Positions 36,406-47,455 are shown, counted from the stretch's first letter. The stretch is DNA of 64,000 bases from Enterobacter sp. R4-368 (GCF_000410515.1 NC_021500.1:2480001-2544000), one strand, 5' to 3'. Notes: a model not told the origin generated them from the sequence alone. Translations and numbers: made by a program.

Positions 36406-37404
36406 ATGAAGAAAAAACTAACTGAAGCCGATGTCACTGCGGAATCCGTTTTCATGTTACAGCGCCGCCAGGTGCTGAAAATGCTGGGAATTAGCGCCTC
36501 GGCATTGACCCTGGCACCCGGCGCGCGGGCCGATCTGTTGGACTGGTTTAAAGGCCATGACCGGCCAAAAGCGCCATCAGGAAAAGCGCTCGATTTTACG
36601 CAACCTGCGCAGTGGAAAGCCTCTCTCCCGCTGACACCGGAAGAGAAAGTCACCGGCTATAACAACTTCTATGAATTTGGCCTCGATAAAGCCGATCCTG
36701 CCGCCAACGCCGGGGGAATGAAAACCGATCCCTGGACACTGACCATTGATGGTGAAGTGGCGAAACCGTTAACCCTCGACCACGCGGCGCTGACCTCGCG
36801 TTTCCCGCTGGAAGAGCGAATCTACCGGATGCGCTGCGTAGAGGCCTGGTCGATGGTGGTGCCGTGGATCGGCTTCCCGCTGCATAAACTGCTGGCGTTA
36901 GTTGAACCCACCAGCAACGCAAAATATGTCGCGTTCCAGACACTTTACGCACCGGATCAGATGCCGGGGCAAAAAGACCGATTTATCGGCGGTGGCCTTA
37001 AATACCCGTATGTTGAAGCGCTACGTATAGATGAAGCGATGCATCCGCTCACGCTGCTTACTGTCGGGGTGTATGGCAAAGCGCTGCCGCCGCAAAACGG
37101 CGCACCGATCCGCCTGACTGTGCCGTGGAAATATGGTTTTAAAGGCATCAAATCGATAGTCAGTATCAAGCTCACCAGTAAACGACCGCCGACCACCTGG
37201 AACCTTGCCGCGCCCGATGAATATGGCTTCTACGCCAACGTGAACCCGCATGTGGATCACCCACGCTGGTCACAAGCAACGGAACGTTTTATTGGATCCG
37301 GCGGCGCGCTGGATGTAAAACGTCAGCCAACGCTGCTGTTTAATGGCTACGCTGAAGAAGTGGCTTCGCTTTATCACGGGTTAGATCTGCGGGAGAATTT
37401 CTGA
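36406..37404 (+). CDS. msrP: Protein-methionine-sulfoxide reductase catalytic subunit MsrP
   Basis: MsrP (YedY), 332 residues, is a periplasmic molybdopterin enzyme that repairs oxidised methionines in envelope proteins. A twin-arginine signal ([12 protein letters not shown], residues 19-30) precedes mature protein from about residue 43. Cys144 (RMRCVEAW) ligates molybdenum. A CGGAGG site sets the start. Its membrane partner msrQ begins at the very next base. In E. coli K-12 this pair is at another locus. Confidence 0.96.
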   Translation: MKKKLTEADVTAESVFMLQRRQVLKMLGISASALTLAPGARADLLDWFKGHDRPKAPSGKALDFTQPAQWKASLPLTPEEKVTGYNNFYEFGLDKADPAANAGGMKTDPWTLTIDGEVAKPLTLDHAALTSRFPLEERIYRMRCVEAWSMVVPWIGFPLHKLLALVEPTSNAKYVAFQTLYAPDQMPGQKDRFIGGGLKYPYVEALRIDEAMHPLTLLTVGVYGKALPPQNGAPIRLTVPWKYGFKGIKSIVSIKLTSKRPPTTWNLAAPDEYGFYANVNPHVDHPRWSQATERFIGSGGALDVKRQPTLLFNGYAEEVASLYHGLDLRENF

Positions 37405-38004
37405 GTGCGCTTAACGGCAAAACAGGTGACATGGTTAAAAGTCGCATTGCATCTGGCGGGTCTGCTGCCTTTACTTTGGCTTTTCTGGGCGGCGAATCAG
37501 GGCTATTTCAGCGCCGATCCGGCGAAAGACATCCAGCATTTTACGGGCAGAATGGCGCTTAAATTCCTGCTCGCCAGTTTGCTGGTAGCACCGCTCGCAC
37601 GCTACGCGAAACAACCTTTATTGATCAGAACCCGGCGTTTGCTGGGACTGTGGTGCTTTGCCTGGGCGACGCTGCACCTGACCAGCTACACCTTGCTGGA
37701 ACTGGGTATTAATAATCTTTCATTATTAGGACAAGAGTTGGTAACGCGCCCTTATTTAACGCTGGGTGCCGTAAGTTGGCTGATTTTGCTGGCATTGGCG
37801 TTGACCTCAACGCAATGGGCGCAGCGCAAGCTGGGAAAACGCTGGCAACAACTACACAATTTCGTCTATCTGGTGGCGATCCTCGCGCCGATTCACTACC
37901 TTTGGTCGGTGAAAATATTGTCACCGCAGCCGATCCTTTACGCTGCCGCCGCGATTGGGCTGTTAGCGTGGCGCTATAAGAAGTTTCGCCAATGGTGGCG
38001 TTAA
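37405..38004 (+). CDS. msrQ: Haem-binding membrane subunit MsrQ
   Basis: MsrQ (YedZ), 199 residues, is a b-type cytochrome with about six membrane helices that passes quinol electrons to MsrP. Histidines in [16 protein letters not shown] and PIHYLWS are likely haem ligands. Translation starts at GTG directly abutting the msrP stop (TGAGTG), showing tight coupling. Confidence 0.95.
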   Translation: MRLTAKQVTWLKVALHLAGLLPLLWLFWAANQGYFSADPAKDIQHFTGRMALKFLLASLLVAPLARYAKQPLLIRTRRLLGLWCFAWATLHLTSYTLLELGINNLSLLGQELVTRPYLTLGAVSWLILLALALTSTQWAQRKLGKRWQQLHNFVYLVAILAPIHYLWSVKILSPQPILYAAAAIGLLAWRYKKFRQWWR

Positions 38005-38045
38005 CACGCTCATTGTGTGCAGTTCTCCGCAGATCTACTATCATT

Positions 38046-38067
38046 CACCGCCAGATTCCGGGCGGTG
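38046..38067 (+). terminator. hairpin downstream of msrQ
   Basis: CACCGCC and GGCGGTG form a perfect 7-bp stem with an 8-base loop. No T-tract follows, so a terminator role is tentative. Confidence 0.35.
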
Positions 38068-38123
38068 GTTGATAATCTTCCCTGATAAGACCAGTATTTA
38101 GCTGCCAATTGCTACGAAATCGT

Positions 38124-38129
38124 TATAAT
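38124..38129 (+). promoter_or_regulatory. -10 box of aroQ-accBC promoter
   Basis: TATAAT followed by GTGCGAC, 110 bases before aroQ. There is no good -35 at 17 bases; TTGCTA is only 9 bases upstream. Confidence 0.5.
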
Positions 38130-38239
38130 GTGCGACTTTGGTTTTCCTGACAGGGGTTTTTAGCCTCTGAAAAGGTGACAATCGCGAATCGAAGGTATAT
38201 TTTGTTTTTTACCCGAGAATCGCAGGAGATAGCGGCACA

Positions 38240-38692
38240 ATGGCTGGCAAGTTCCACATATTAGTTTTGAACGGACCGAACCTGAACATGCTTGGCACCC
38301 GCGAGCCGGATAAGTACGGCACGCTTACGCTCAGCGAGATTGTTAACGGTTTGAGCACCGAAGCGGCAGCGCTTGATGTGGAACTGGCGCATTTTCAGTC
38401 AAACGCGGAGTACGCAATCATCGACCGTATTCATCAGGCTAAAGACATTATGGACTTCATCCTGATCAATCCGGCCGCGTTTACGCACACCAGTGTTGCT
38501 ATCCGCGACGCATTGTTGGCAGTCGACATCCCGTTTATCGAGATCCACCTGACCAACGTGCATGCGCGGGAGCCATTCCGCCACCACTCGTATCTGTCAG
38601 ATATCGCCGAAGGCGTTATTTGCGGGCTGGGTGCGGAAGGTTATTCATACGCTTTACAGACGGCGGTAAAACGCCTGTCACAATCACACTAA
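38240..38692 (+). CDS. aroQ: Type II 3-dehydroquinate dehydratase
   Basis: AroQ, 150 residues, dehydrates 3-dehydroquinate to 3-dehydroshikimate by the type II route, unrelated in fold to E. coli Aro[19 protein letters not shown] carries the flexible loop with Tyr26; Asn77 (NPAAFTHTS) and His103 (EIHLTN) bind substrate. The usual SNxEG motif reads SNAEY here. It precedes accB by 21 bases, an arrangement common in bacteria but missing in E. coli K-12. Confidence 0.95.
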   Translation: MAGKFHILVLNGPNLNMLGTREPDKYGTLTLSEIVNGLSTEAAALDVELAHFQSNAEYAIIDRIHQAKDIMDFILINPAAFTHTSVAIRDALLAVDIPFIEIHLTNVHAREPFRHHSYLSDIAEGVICGLGAEGYSYALQTAVKRLSQSH

Positions 38693-38713
38693 ACAAGAGT
38701 ACGGAACCCACTC

Positions 38714-39184
38714 ATGGATATTCGTAAGATTAAGAAACTGATCGAGCTGGTTGAAGAATCAGGCATCTCCGAACTGGAAATTTCTGAAGGCGAAGAGTCT
38801 GTGCGCATCAGCCGCAGCGCGCCGAATGCTGGCTTCCCGGTGATGCAGCAGGCTTATGCTGCGCCGATGATGCAACAGCAACCAGCCCTGTCTAACGCTG
38901 TCGCAACTGCCGCAGCGCCGGAAGCCCCTGCAGCCGCAGCGGAAATCAGTGGTCACATCGTACGTTCCCCGATGGTCGGAACCTTCTATCGCACCCCGAG
39001 CCCGGACGCGAAAGCGTTTATCGAAATCGGCCAGAAAGTCAACGTGGGCGATACCCTGTGCATCGTTGAAGCCATGAAAATGATGAACCAGATCGAAGCC
39101 GATAAATCAGGCGTGGTGAAAGCCATTCTGGTTGAAAGTGGCCAACCGGTTGAATTTGACGAGCCGCTGGTCGTCATCGAGTAA
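38714..39184 (+). CDS. accB: Biotin carboxyl carrier protein
   Basis: AccB, 156 residues, carries biotin for acetyl-CoA carboxylase, the first step of fatty acid synthesis. An N-terminal segment and an Ala/Pro-rich linker (about 38-78) precede the biotinyl domain. Lys122 in EAMKMMNQ is the biotinylated residue. In E. coli AccB represses its own operon. accC follows after 11 bases. Confidence 0.98.
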   Translation: MDIRKIKKLIELVEESGISELEISEGEESVRISRSAPNAGFPVMQQAYAAPMMQQQPALSNAVATAAAPEAPAAAAEISGHIVRSPMVGTFYRTPSPDAKAFIEIGQKVNVGDTLCIVEAMKMMNQIEADKSGVVKAILVESGQPVEFDEPLVVIE

Positions 39185-39195
39185 ACGAGGCGCAC

Positions 39196-40545
39196 ATGCT
39201 GGATAAAATTGTTATCGCCAACCGCGGCGAGATTGCACTGCGTATTCTTCGTGCCTGTAAAGAGCTGGGCATCAAGACTGTCGCCGTGCACTCCACTGCG
39301 GATCGCGATTTAAAACACGTACTGCTGGCAGATGAGACCGTATGTATCGGTCCAGCGCCATCAGTAAAAAGCTATCTGAATATCCCGGCAATTATCTCCG
39401 CCGCCGAAATTACCGGCGCGGTGGCGATTCATCCGGGTTATGGCTTCCTCTCTGAGAACGCCAACTTCGCTGAGCAGGTTGAGCGCTCCGGCTTTATCTT
39501 CATCGGCCCGAAAGCAGACACCATCCGCCTGATGGGCGACAAAGTGTCGGCAATCACCGCCATGAAGAAAGCTGGCGTACCGACCGTACCGGGTTCAGAC
39601 GGCCCGCTGGGCGACGATATGGATGCAAACCGCGCCCATGCTAAGCGCATCGGTTACCCGGTTATCATCAAAGCCTCCGGCGGCGGCGGCGGTCGCGGTA
39701 TGCGCGTTGTGCGCAAAGACGCCGACCTGGCGCAGTCCATCAGCATGACGCGTGCGGAAGCGAAAGCCGCTTTCAACAACGACATGGTGTACATGGAAAA
39801 ATACCTGGAAAATCCTCGCCACGTCGAGATCCAGGTGCTGGCCGATGGTCAGGGTAACGCTATCTATCTGGCAGAGCGCGACTGCTCCATGCAGCGCCGC
39901 CACCAGAAAGTGGTCGAAGAAGCACCAGCACCGGGCATCACCCCGGAACTGCGTCGCTATATCGGCGAGCGCTGTGCGAAAGCCTGTGTCGATATCGGCT
40001 ATCGCGGAGCGGGTACGTTTGAGTTTCTGTTCGAAAACGGCGAGTTCTACTTCATCGAGATGAACACCCGTATTCAGGTTGAGCACCCGGTTACCGAAAT
40101 GATTACCGGCGTTGACCTGATCAAAGAGCAGTTGCGTATCGCAGCCGGTCAGCCGCTGTCCATTAAGCAAGAAGAAGTGGTGGTGAAAGGCCATGCGGTG
40201 GAATGCCGTATTAACGCCGAAGATCCGAACACCTTCCTGCCTAGCCCGGGCAAAATCACTCGCTTCCATGCCCCTGGTGGGTTTGGTGTGCGCTGGGAAT
40301 CGCATATTTACGCCGGTTACACCGTACCGCCGTATTACGATTCAATGATTGGCAAGCTTATCTGCTACGGCGAGAGCCGCGATGTGGCGATTGCGCGCAT
40401 GAAGAATGCGTTGCAGGAGCTGATTATCGACGGGATCAAAACCAACGTTGATCTGCAGATGCGTATTATGAGCGACGAGAACTTCCAGCATGGTGGCACC
40501 AACATCCACTATCTGGAGAAAAAACTCGGTTTGCAGGAAAAATAA
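39196..40545 (+). CDS. accC: Biotin carboxylase AccC
   Basis: AccC, 449 residues, uses ATP and bicarbonate to carboxylate the biotin on AccB. An ATP-grasp fold is visible with [12 protein letters not shown] as the glycine-rich loop, [11 protein letters not shown] and the active-site [10 protein letters not shown]. It ends the aroQ-accB-accC operon at a strong terminator. Confidence 0.98.
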   Translation: MLDKIVIANRGEIALRILRACKELGIKTVAVHSTADRDLKHVLLADETVCIGPAPSVKSYLNIPAIISAAEITGAVAIHPGYGFLSENANFAEQVERSGFIFIGPKADTIRLMGDKVSAITAMKKAGVPTVPGSDGPLGDDMDANRAHAKRIGYPVIIKASGGGGGRGMRVVRKDADLAQSISMTRAEAKAAFNNDMVYMEKYLENPRHVEIQVLADGQGNAIYLAERDCSMQRRHQKVVEEAPAPGITPELRRYIGERCAKACVDIGYRGAGTFEFLFENGEFYFIEMNTRIQVEHPVTEMITGVDLIKEQLRIAAGQPLSIKQEEVVVKGHAVECRINAEDPNTFLPSPGKITRFHAPGGFGVRWESHIYAGYTVPPYYDSMIGKLICYGESRDVAIARMKNALQELIIDGIKTNVDLQMRIMSDENFQHGGTNIHYLEKKLGLQEK

Positions 40546-40559
40546 TCTGCAATCAGCGC

Positions 40560-40586
40560 AAAAGGCCGGATCTTCCGGCCTTTTTT
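40560..40586 (+). terminator. accBC terminator
   Basis: AAAGGCCGG and CCGGCC with six T enclose a 5-base loop, 15 bases after accC. Confidence 0.95.
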
Positions 40587-40653
40587 GTTTTTCTCTCCCC
40601 GGAACCTGCCCATAGGGTACAATCCCCGCTTTCTTCATTTACAAGGGACAAAA

Positions 40654-40896
40654 ATGGACAACCGTTTTGTTCAGGCTCACAAAGAAGCCCGTTGGGCGCT
40701 GTGGCTGACCCTTCTTTATCTTGCCGCCTGGTTAGTATGCGCTTACCTACCAGGTACAGAGCAGGGCTTCACCGGGCTGCCGCGTTGGTTTGAACTGGCC
40801 TGCCTGCTTACGCCGCTGGTATTTGTTTTACTTTGCTGGGCGATGGTGCGTTTTATCTTCCGCGATATCTCTCTGGAGGATAACGATGCAAACTGA
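40654..40896 (+). CDS. yhdT: YhdT, small membrane protein
   Basis: YhdT, 80 residues, is a DUF997 membrane protein with two hydrophobic helices (about 15-37 and 48-70). It overlaps the start of panF by 11 bases, as in E. coli, and may assist pantothenate transport, but this is not shown. The start MDNRFVQAHKEAR matches E. coli. Confidence 0.93.
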   Translation: MDNRFVQAHKEARWALWLTLLYLAAWLVCAYLPGTEQGFTGLPRWFELACLLTPLVFVLLCWAMVRFIFRDISLEDNDAN

Positions 40897-42337
40897 AATT
40901 ATCGCCGTGCTGATAATCTACCTGATCGTTGTCTTCGGCCTCTCTTTCTATGCGATGCGCCAGCGTAGCAGCGGTACTTTCCTGAGCGAGTACTTCCTCG
41001 GTAGCCGTTCCATGGGCGGATTTGTGCTGGCGATGACGCTGACCGCAACCTATGTCAGCGCCAGTTCGTTTATTGGCGGGCCAGGAGCCGCGTACAAATT
41101 CGGCCTTGGCTGGGTGCTGCTGGCGATGATCCAGGTTCCCACCATTTGGCTGTCGCTGGGCATTCTCGGCAAAAAATTCGCAATTCTGGCACGTCGCTAC
41201 AATGCCATTACGCTCAACGACATGCTGATGGCACGCTACCAGAGCCGCGCGGTCGTGTGGATCGCCAGCGTCAGCCTGCTGGTGGCCTTTGTCGGTGCGA
41301 TTGCCGTGCAGTTTATCGGCGGCGCGCGTCTGCTGGAGACAGCGGCCGGCATCAAATACGAATCGGGCCTGCTGATCTTCGGCATTACTATCGCGTTGTA
41401 TACGGCGTTTGGCGGTTTTCGCGCCAGTGTGTTAAACGACACCATGCAAGGTCTGGTGATGCTGATTGGTACGCTAGTGTTACTGGTCGGTGTGATCCAT
41501 GCGGCGGGCGGATTGCATAACGCCGTTGCTACCTTGCAGCATATCGATCCGAAACTGGTTAGCCCGCAGGGCGCGCACGACATTCTTTCCCCGGCGTTTA
41601 TGACCTCGTTTTGGGTGCTGGTGTGTTTTGGCGTTATCGGTCTGCCGCATACCGCTGTGCGCTGTATTTCGTATAAAGACAGCAAGTCGGTGCACCGTGG
41701 GATCATTATCGGCACCATTGTCATCGCGCTGTTGATGCTGGGAATGCATCTGGCGGGAGCGCTGGGTCGTGCTGTGCTACCGAATCTGTCGGTGCCGGAT
41801 CAGGTTATTCCCACATTGATGGTCGAAGTGTTGCCACCGTGGGCCGCAGGGTTGTTCCTTGCCGCACCGATGGCCGCGATCATGTCCAATGTCAACGCGC
41901 ATCTGTTGCAGGCTTCCGCGACGATCATCAAAGATCTGTGGTTAAGCGCGCAGCCGACTAAAATTCGTCATGAGCCACGCTTAAAACGCATTTCCACCGT
42001 GACAACGCTGGTACTCGGCATTTTGATGATGCTGGCGGCATGGCGTCCGCCAGAGATGATCATCTGGCTGAACCTGTTAGCGTTTGGTGGGCTTGAGGCG
42101 GTATTTCTGTGGCCGCTGGTGCTGGGTCTTTACTGGGATCGCGCTAATTCCACCGGCGCGCTCAGCGCCATGATTGTTGGCGGTGCGCTGTATGCCGTGC
42201 TCGCCACCTTTAATATTCAGTACCTGGGCTTCCATCCGATTGTGCCCTCGCTGCTGTTAAGTTTGCTGGCCTTCATTGTCGGGAACCGTTTCGGTCAACC
42301 CGCGCCGCAGGCCCCACCTATTTCTATTAATGAATAA
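40886..42337 (+). CDS. panF: Sodium/pantothenate symporter PanF
   Basis: PanF, 483 residues, is a sodium:solute symporter with about 12-13 membrane helices that imports pantothenate (vitamin B5) for coenzyme A synthesis. The family signature region includes [14 protein letters not shown]. The start [12 protein letters not shown] follows a GGAGGA site within yhdT; a longer open frame upstream is a shadow of yhdT. prmA follows after 11 bases. Confidence 0.96.
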   Translation: MQTEIIAVLIIYLIVVFGLSFYAMRQRSSGTFLSEYFLGSRSMGGFVLAMTLTATYVSASSFIGGPGAAYKFGLGWVLLAMIQVPTIWLSLGILGKKFAILARRYNAITLNDMLMARYQSRAVVWIASVSLLVAFVGAIAVQFIGGARLLETAAGIKYESGLLIFGITIALYTAFGGFRASVLNDTMQGLVMLIGTLVLLVGVIHAAGGLHNAVATLQHIDPKLVSPQGAHDILSPAFMTSFWVLVCFGVIGLPHTAVRCISYKDSKSVHRGIIIGTIVIALLMLGMHLAGALGRAVLPNLSVPDQVIPTLMVEVLPPWAAGLFLAAPMAAIMSNVNAHLLQASATIIKDLWLSAQPTKIRHEPRLKRISTVTTLVLGILMMLAAWRPPEMIIWLNLLAFGGLEAVFLWPLVLGLYWDRANSTGALSAMIVGGALYAVLATFNIQYLGFHPIVPSLLLSLLAFIVGNRFGQPAPQAPPISINE

Positions 42338-42348
42338 AGAGTTATGCC

Positions 42349-43230
42349 ATGCCTTGGATCCAACTGAAACTGAACACCACCGGCGCGAATGCGGAAGATC
42401 TGAGCGATGCTCTGATGGAAGCAGGCGCGGTGTCCATTACCTTCCAGGACACGCACGACACGCCCGTATTTGAACCGCTGCCGGGTGAAACCCGTCTGTG
42501 GGGCGATACCGACGTTATCGGCCTGTTCGATGCGGAAACCGAGATGGCGGACGTCGTTGCCCAACTCGCTCTACACCCGCTGCTCGGCGAAGGTTTCGCC
42601 CATAAAATTGAGCAACTGGAAGATAAAGACTGGGAGCGCGAATGGATGGACAACTTCCACCCGATGCGCTTTGGCGAACGCCTGTGGATCTGCCCGAGCT
42701 GGCGCGAAGTGCCGGATGCCAATGCAGTGAATGTGATGCTCGATCCGGGTCTGGCATTCGGAACCGGCACGCACCCAACCACCTCGTTGTGTCTGCAATG
42801 GCTCGATGGCCTGGATCTTGTCGGCAAAACTGTGATCGATTTTGGCTGCGGTTCCGGGATCCTTGCGATCGCCGCCCTGAAACTGGGTGCGGCTAAAGCG
42901 ATCGGTATTGATATCGATCCGCAAGCGATCCAGGCAAGCCGTGATAACGCCGAGCGCAACGGCGTTTCCGAGCGTCTCGAGTTGTACCTGCCGAAAGACC
43001 AGCCAGACGCGATGAAAGCCGATGTGGTGGTTGCCAATATTCTGGCTGGCCCGTTGCGTGAACTGGCGCCGTTAATCAGCGTATTGCCCGTCGAGGGCGG
43101 CTTGCTGGGGCTCTCTGGTATCCTTGCCAGCCAGGCAGACAGCGTGTGCGAAGCCTATGCAGAACTCTTTACCCTGGATCCGGTGGTCGAGAAAGAAGAG
43201 TGGTGCCGTATCACGGGACAGAAAAGGTAA
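42349..43230 (+). CDS. prmA: Ribosomal protein L11 methyltransferase
   Basis: PrmA, 293 residues, trimethylates several amino groups of L11 with SAM. An N-terminal substrate-binding domain precedes the methyltransferase domain, whose motif I is [29 protein letters not shown] is the conserved motif near the active site. Probably co-transcribed with panF. Confidence 0.97.
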   Translation: MPWIQLKLNTTGANAEDLSDALMEAGAVSITFQDTHDTPVFEPLPGETRLWGDTDVIGLFDAETEMADVVAQLALHPLLGEGFAHKIEQLEDKDWEREWMDNFHPMRFGERLWICPSWREVPDANAVNVMLDPGLAFGTGTHPTTSLCLQWLDGLDLVGKTVIDFGCGSGILAIAALKLGAAKAIGIDIDPQAIQASRDNAERNGVSERLELYLPKDQPDAMKADVVVANILAGPLRELAPLISVLPVEGGLLGLSGILASQADSVCEAYAELFTLDPVVEKEEWCRITGQKR

Positions 43231-43531
43231 AACTGAACGCGGCCTGCGGGCCACGTTTCGCGGAGCCAGCGCGCTGAACTGTCGAAAAAACCAGCCAAAA
43301 TGCCGATCAAAAAATTGCGAGCAGCTTCGCAAAAATCGTCATTTTTGTCTGAAAAAACAGCAGTTCAGCCGCTTATCACCCGCGAAAAAACGATAACTTG
43401 TGCGAATTTATGCGTTATGTGAAATTTTTATCTTTTACATAACCCTATGAAAAACATGATTTAATACGTTTATTGCCCCGATGGACTGGCTATTCCTTGA
43501 TCTACAACAGAGGATTGCTCAAAGTTTGGCC
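43231..43531 (+). promoter_or_regulatory. region upstream of dusB-fis promoter
   Basis: About 300 AT-rich bases lie between prmA and the dusB-fis promoter. In E. coli this region binds Fis and IHF and controls fis; individual sites were not resolved. A short GGCC/GGCC hairpin just after prmA (near 43240-43251) is the only terminator-like feature. Confidence 0.45.
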
Positions 43532-43560
43532 TTTCATCTCGTGCAAAAAATGCGTAATAT
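43532..43560 (+). promoter_or_regulatory. dusB-fis promoter
   Basis: TTTCAT (43532-43537) and TAATAT (43555-43560) are 17 bases apart, followed by the GC-rich discriminator ACGCCGCC (43561-43568). It closely resembles the E. coli fis promoter, which is under ppGpp/DksA control. Confidence 0.85.
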
Positions 43561-43599
43561 ACGCCGCCTTGCAGTCACAGTATGGTCATTTCTTAACTC

Positions 43600-44565
43600 A
43601 TGCGCATCGGACACCACCAGCTCAGAAATCGCCTGATCGCAGCGCCCATGGCTGGCATTACTGACAGACCATTCCGGACGTTGTGCTACGAGATGGGAGC
43701 CGGTTTAACCGTATCCGAGATGATGTCTTCTAACCCACAAGTGTGGGAAAGCGACAAGTCCCGACTGCGGATGGTGCACATTGATGAACCCGGTATTCGC
43801 ACCGTGCAAATTGCCGGCAGCGACCCGGATGAAATGGCGGAAGCCGCACGTATTAACGTGGAAAGCGGCGCCCAGATTATTGATATCAATATGGGTTGCC
43901 CGGCTAAAAAAGTGAATCGCAAGCTTGCAGGTTCCGCCCTGCTGCAATACCCGGATCTGGTGAAGTCGATCCTGACCTCGGTAGTTAATGCAGTGGATGT
44001 TCCTGTCACTCTGAAGATTCGCACGGGTTGGGCTCCAGAACACCGTAACTGCGTAGAAATTGCCCAACTGGCTGAAGAGTGTGGTATTCAGGCTCTGACC
44101 ATTCATGGACGCACCCGCGCCTGTTTGTTCAACGGAGACGCTGAGTACGACAGTATTCGGGCAGTTAAGCAGAAAGTTTCCATTCCGGTTATCGCGAATG
44201 GCGACATTACTGACCCGCTTAAAGCCAGAGCTGTGCTCGACTATACAGGGGCGGATGCCCTGATGATAGGCCGCGCAGCTCAGGGAAGACCCTGGATCTT
44301 CCGGGAAATCCAGCATTATCTGGACACTGGGGAGCTGCTGGCCCCGCTGCCTTTGGCAGAGGTTAAGCGCTTGCTTTGCGCGCACGTTCGGGAACTGCAT
44401 GACTTTTACGGTCAGGCGAAAGGTTACCGAATTGCACGCAAACACGTCTCCTGGTATCTCCAGGAGCACGCTCCGAATGACCAGTTTCGGCGCACATTCA
44501 ACGCCATTGAGAATGCCAGCGAACAGCTGGAGGCGTTGGAGGCATACTTCGAAAATTTTGCGTAA
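43600..44565 (+). CDS. dusB: tRNA-dihydrouridine synthase B
   Basis: DusB, 321 residues, is an FMN enzyme reducing specific uridines in the tRNA D-loop. A TIM barrel with [23 protein letters not shown] (catalytic Cys) and [13 protein letters not shown] (FMN phosphate) is followed by a helical RNA-binding domain. It is first in the dusB-fis operon; fis starts 25 bases after it. Confidence 0.97.
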   Translation: MRIGHHQLRNRLIAAPMAGITDRPFRTLCYEMGAGLTVSEMMSSNPQVWESDKSRLRMVHIDEPGIRTVQIAGSDPDEMAEAARINVESGAQIIDINMGCPAKKVNRKLAGSALLQYPDLVKSILTSVVNAVDVPVTLKIRTGWAPEHRNCVEIAQLAEECGIQALTIHGRTRACLFNGDAEYDSIRAVKQKVSIPVIANGDITDPLKARAVLDYTGADALMIGRAAQGRPWIFREIQHYLDTGELLAPLPLAEVKRLLCAHVRELHDFYGQAKGYRIARKHVSWYLQEHAPNDQFRRTFNAIENASEQLEALEAYFENFA

Positions 44566-44590
44566 ACAGAAATAAAGAGCTGACAGAACT

Positions 44591-44887
44591 ATGTTCGAAC
44601 AACGCGTAAATTCTGACGTACTGACCGTTTCTACCGTTAACTCTCAGGATCAGGTAACCCAAAAACCGCTCCGTGACTCGGTAAAACAGGCACTGAAGAA
44701 CTATTTTGCTCAACTGAATGGTCAAGATGTTAATGATCTGTATGAGCTGGTACTGGCTGAAGTAGAACAGCCACTGTTGGACATGGTGATGCAATACACC
44801 CGTGGTAATCAGACCCGCGCGGCGCTGATGATGGGCATCAACCGCGGTACGCTGCGTAAAAAACTGAAAAAATACGGCATGAACTGA
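44591..44887 (+). CDS. fis: Nucleoid protein Fis
   Basis: Fis, 98 residues, bends DNA, activates rRNA and tRNA promoters and supports site-specific recombination. The C-terminal helix-turn-helix reads [20 protein letters not shown]. The sequence looks identical to E. coli Fis. The rRNA operon at 57017-58880 is a likely target. Confidence 0.99.
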
Positions 44888-44912
44888 TTTTTAATCAGTG
44901 AGTTGTATTGAT

Positions 44913-44949
44913 AAAAAGGCGCTAACCGGCATGGGACAGCGCCTTTTTT
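44913..44949 (+). terminator. dusB-fis terminator
   Basis: AAAAAGGCGCT (44913-44923) pairs with AGCGCCTTTTTT, a strong intrinsic terminator 26 bases after fis. Confidence 0.93.
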
Positions 44950-45049
44950 ATTGCCTGAAATAGCGCTAAAAACCCCGCTTTCCCTGTCATTCCGGGGTTA
45001 CGGATTCGTGTATATTTCAACAAATGGTTGCAAGAAAGGGAGATACGGA

Positions 45050-45211
45050 ATGATTCGCAAGTATTGGTGGCTGGTGGCTTTCGCCCTGTCGATTCTCATG
45101 CTGGATAGCTTAATCATGTACTGGGTTGAGTATATGACCACCGAGATCGATAAGTGCCGCAATATGAACTCCGTAAATCCGCTCAAACTGGTTAACTGCA
45201 ATAATCTGTAA
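45050..45211 (+). CDS. yhdU: YhdU, small membrane protein
   Basis: YhdU, 53 residues, has one membrane helix (about 5-25) and a short periplasmic or cytoplasmic tail with TDKCRNMNSVNP-like sequence (here IDKCRNMNSVNPLKLVNC). It matches E. coli YhdU, function unknown. AAGGGAG sets the start at 45050; a longer open frame upstream runs into the fis terminator. E. coli yhdJ (a DNA methylase gene) is absent before it. Confidence 0.85.
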   Translation: MIRKYWWLVAFALSILMLDSLIMYWVEYMTTEIDKCRNMNSVNPLKLVNCNNL

Positions 45212-45376
45212 GTGATTGCTTGTAGCGAAAATTCGCGAAAATGCAGCCATCACCCTGATTAACGCAGGGATTTAAATCATTTTGAGCCATCTCCATACGA
45301 TGCTAATGTCTCAGCCCTTTTCGCCAGTCCGATCGTAGTAATGCGTAACGCCCTTAGTGAATGAGTTGATGACACC

Positions 45377-47455
45377 ATGCTGGATAGCCAATACGACTAT
45401 ATCCTTGTTGTTGTTTCTTTTATCGTAGCCATTTTAGCCTCTTATACCGCCCTGAATATGGCCGGCCGAGTTTCCACCAGCAGCAAGGGATCGTCATGGG
45501 TCTGGCTCAGCGGTGGCGGCGTAGCGATGGGGATAGGCATCTGGGCGATGCATTTTATCGGCATGCTGGCGATGAACATGTCGATGAACATGCGCTACGA
45601 ACCGTTTCTCACGGCCCTCTCCATGGTTATCGCGATCGGCTCTTCGTTGTTCGCGCTGTGGCTGGTGAGCGCCCCGCATCTGCATCTGCGTCGCCTGATC
45701 CCGGGCGCAATTGTCATGGGCCTGGGTATTGCAGCGATGCACTATACCGGCATGGCGGCGCTTCAGGTCTCCCCGGCCATTATCTGGAATCTGAACTGGG
45801 TCGCCTTATCGTTAGCGATCGCGCTGGTCGCCTCTTTCGCCGCTCTGTGGCTCACATTTCATCTACGTCATGAAGCGGCCCAGGTTGCGCTGATGCGTTT
45901 TGGTGCGGCAATTTTAATGGGCGTCGCCATTGCTGGTATGCATTACACCGGCATGATGGCGGCTCAAATCCCTCACCAACATGCCATGGGGCATAACGGT
46001 TTTAACAATAACTGGTTAGCCGTACTGGTCGGCATGATGGCCTTCTCGGTGCTGGGCATTACGCTACTGGTGTCGATGTTTGATGCGCGTCTGCAGGCGA
46101 AAACCTCGCTACTGGCAACTTCACTGGCGGCCGCAAACCGCGAACTGGCGCGGCTGGCGTTGCACGATACCTTAACGCGTCTGCCTAACCGCGTGTTGCT
46201 GGAAGATCGCCTTGAACAGGCCATCAACAAAGCCAAACGCGAAGGCTCGTTCTTCGCGCTGATGTTTATGGATCTCGACGGTTTCAAAACCGTCAACGAC
46301 GCCTGGGGCCACGATGTCGGCGATAAATTGCTGGTCGCGGTGACCGATCGCCTGACGCAAAAATTAAAAGGGCAATACACGCTGGCGCGCATTGGTGGTG
46401 ACGAGTTTGTTCTGCTGGCAGAAGTCAGCGCGCCAGATGAAGCAGCAACGCTTGCCAGTTCGTTGGTACGCGTGATCGATAAGCCCTTCACTATCGATCC
46501 CTATGACGTGATGGTGACGCTGAGCGTCGGTATTGCGCTTTATCCGCATGACGGCAAGAACGAACGGGAACTGATGTTCAACGCTGATGCGGCGATGTAT
46601 CACACCAAGCATATGGGACGTAACGGTTACCACTTCTTTCAGCCCTCGATGAACACGCTGGCGCAAACACAGCTGCAGTTACTCAATGATTTGTGGATGG
46701 CACTGGAGCGCCAGGAGTTCCGGCTGGTTTATCAGCCCAAATTTAAAGCCCCCGCGGGGCCGGTTATCGGCTTTGAGGCGCTGTTGCGCTGGCATCACCC
46801 TTACCAGGGCGTGCTCACTCCGGATGTTTTTTTGCCGCTGGCGGAGAAAACCGGTCTGATTGTGCCGCTTGGTAACTGGGTAGTGGACGAAGCCTGCCGT
46901 CAGCTTGGCGAATGGCGTAAAATGGGGCACCTTGACTGGTCTGTGGCGGTGAACCTTTCCACCCTGCAATTTGAACAGAGTTCTCTGGTGGCAACAATTA
47001 TGGAGGCGCTGAAAAAACATGATGTGCCGCCGCAAAAATTAATCCTGGAAGTGACCGAAACCACGGCAATGAGCAATCCGGATGAGAGTGTGCGCGTGTT
47101 GACGGAGCTGACAGATGCGGGCGTTCAAGCCTCAATCGATGATTTTGGTACAGGCTACTCCAGCCTGCTGTATCTGAAACGTCTTCCGGCCTGCGAATTA
47201 AAAATCGATCGTGCGTTTGTTCGTGAGTTAAGCCGGGAAGGCGAAGATGCCACCATCGTCTCCGCCATCGTAGCGTTAGCCAGGACGCTGAATTTAAAAG
47301 TTGTAGCGGAAGGTGTGGAAACAGAAGAACAACAAAAATTTCTTACTGAGCTGGGCTGTAATACGTTGCAGGGGTATTTATTAGGTAAACCGGTGAGCGC
47401 GGAGTCTATTACTTCTTACGGAAATAAACTTTCCCCTCCCGAGCCCCTCTCCTGA
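45377..47455 (+). CDS. MHYT-GGDEF-EAL cyclic-di-GMP enzyme
   Basis: This 692-residue membrane protein has a seven-helix MHYT sensor (about 5-235) with repeats AMHFIG (57-62), MHYTG (121-125) and MHYTG (188-192), thought to bind copper and sense a diatomic gas. The GGDEF domain has an intact GGDEF (340-344), but no RxxD inhibitory site at the expected place. The EAL domain begins with FEALLRWHHP and keeps DDFGTGYSSL, LKIDRAFV and AEGVETEEQ, so it looks active too. Either synthesis or hydrolysis of c-di-GMP could dominate. It resembles Pseudomonas MucR/NbdA in layout. The ribosome site is weak. E. coli K-12 lacks it at this locus. Confidence 0.9.
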   Translation: MLDSQYDYILVVVSFIVAILASYTALNMAGRVSTSSKGSSWVWLSGGGVAMGIGIWAMHFIGMLAMNMSMNMRYEPFLTALSMVIAIGSSLFALWLVSAPHLHLRRLIPGAIVMGLGIAAMHYTGMAALQVSPAIIWNLNWVALSLAIALVASFAALWLTFHLRHEAAQVALMRFGAAILMGVAIAGMHYTGMMAAQIPHQHAMGHNGFNNNWLAVLVGMMAFSVLGITLLVSMFDARLQAKTSLLATSLAAANRELARLALHDTLTRLPNRVLLEDRLEQAINKAKREGSFFALMFMDLDGFKTVNDAWGHDVGDKLLVAVTDRLTQKLKGQYTLARIGGDEFVLLAEVSAPDEAATLASSLVRVIDKPFTIDPYDVMVTLSVGIALYPHDGKNERELMFNADAAMYHTKHMGRNGYHFFQPSMNTLAQTQLQLLNDLWMALERQEFRLVYQPKFKAPAGPVIGFEALLRWHHPYQGVLTPDVFLPLAEKTGLIVPLGNWVVDEACRQLGEWRKMGHLDWSVAVNLSTLQFEQSSLVATIMEALKKHDVPPQKLILEVTETTAMSNPDESVRVLTELTDAGVQASIDDFGTGYSSLLYLKRLPACELKIDRAFVRELSREGEDATIVSAIVALARTLNLKVVAEGVETEEQQKFLTELGCNTLQGYLLGKPVSAESITSYGNKLSPPEPLS

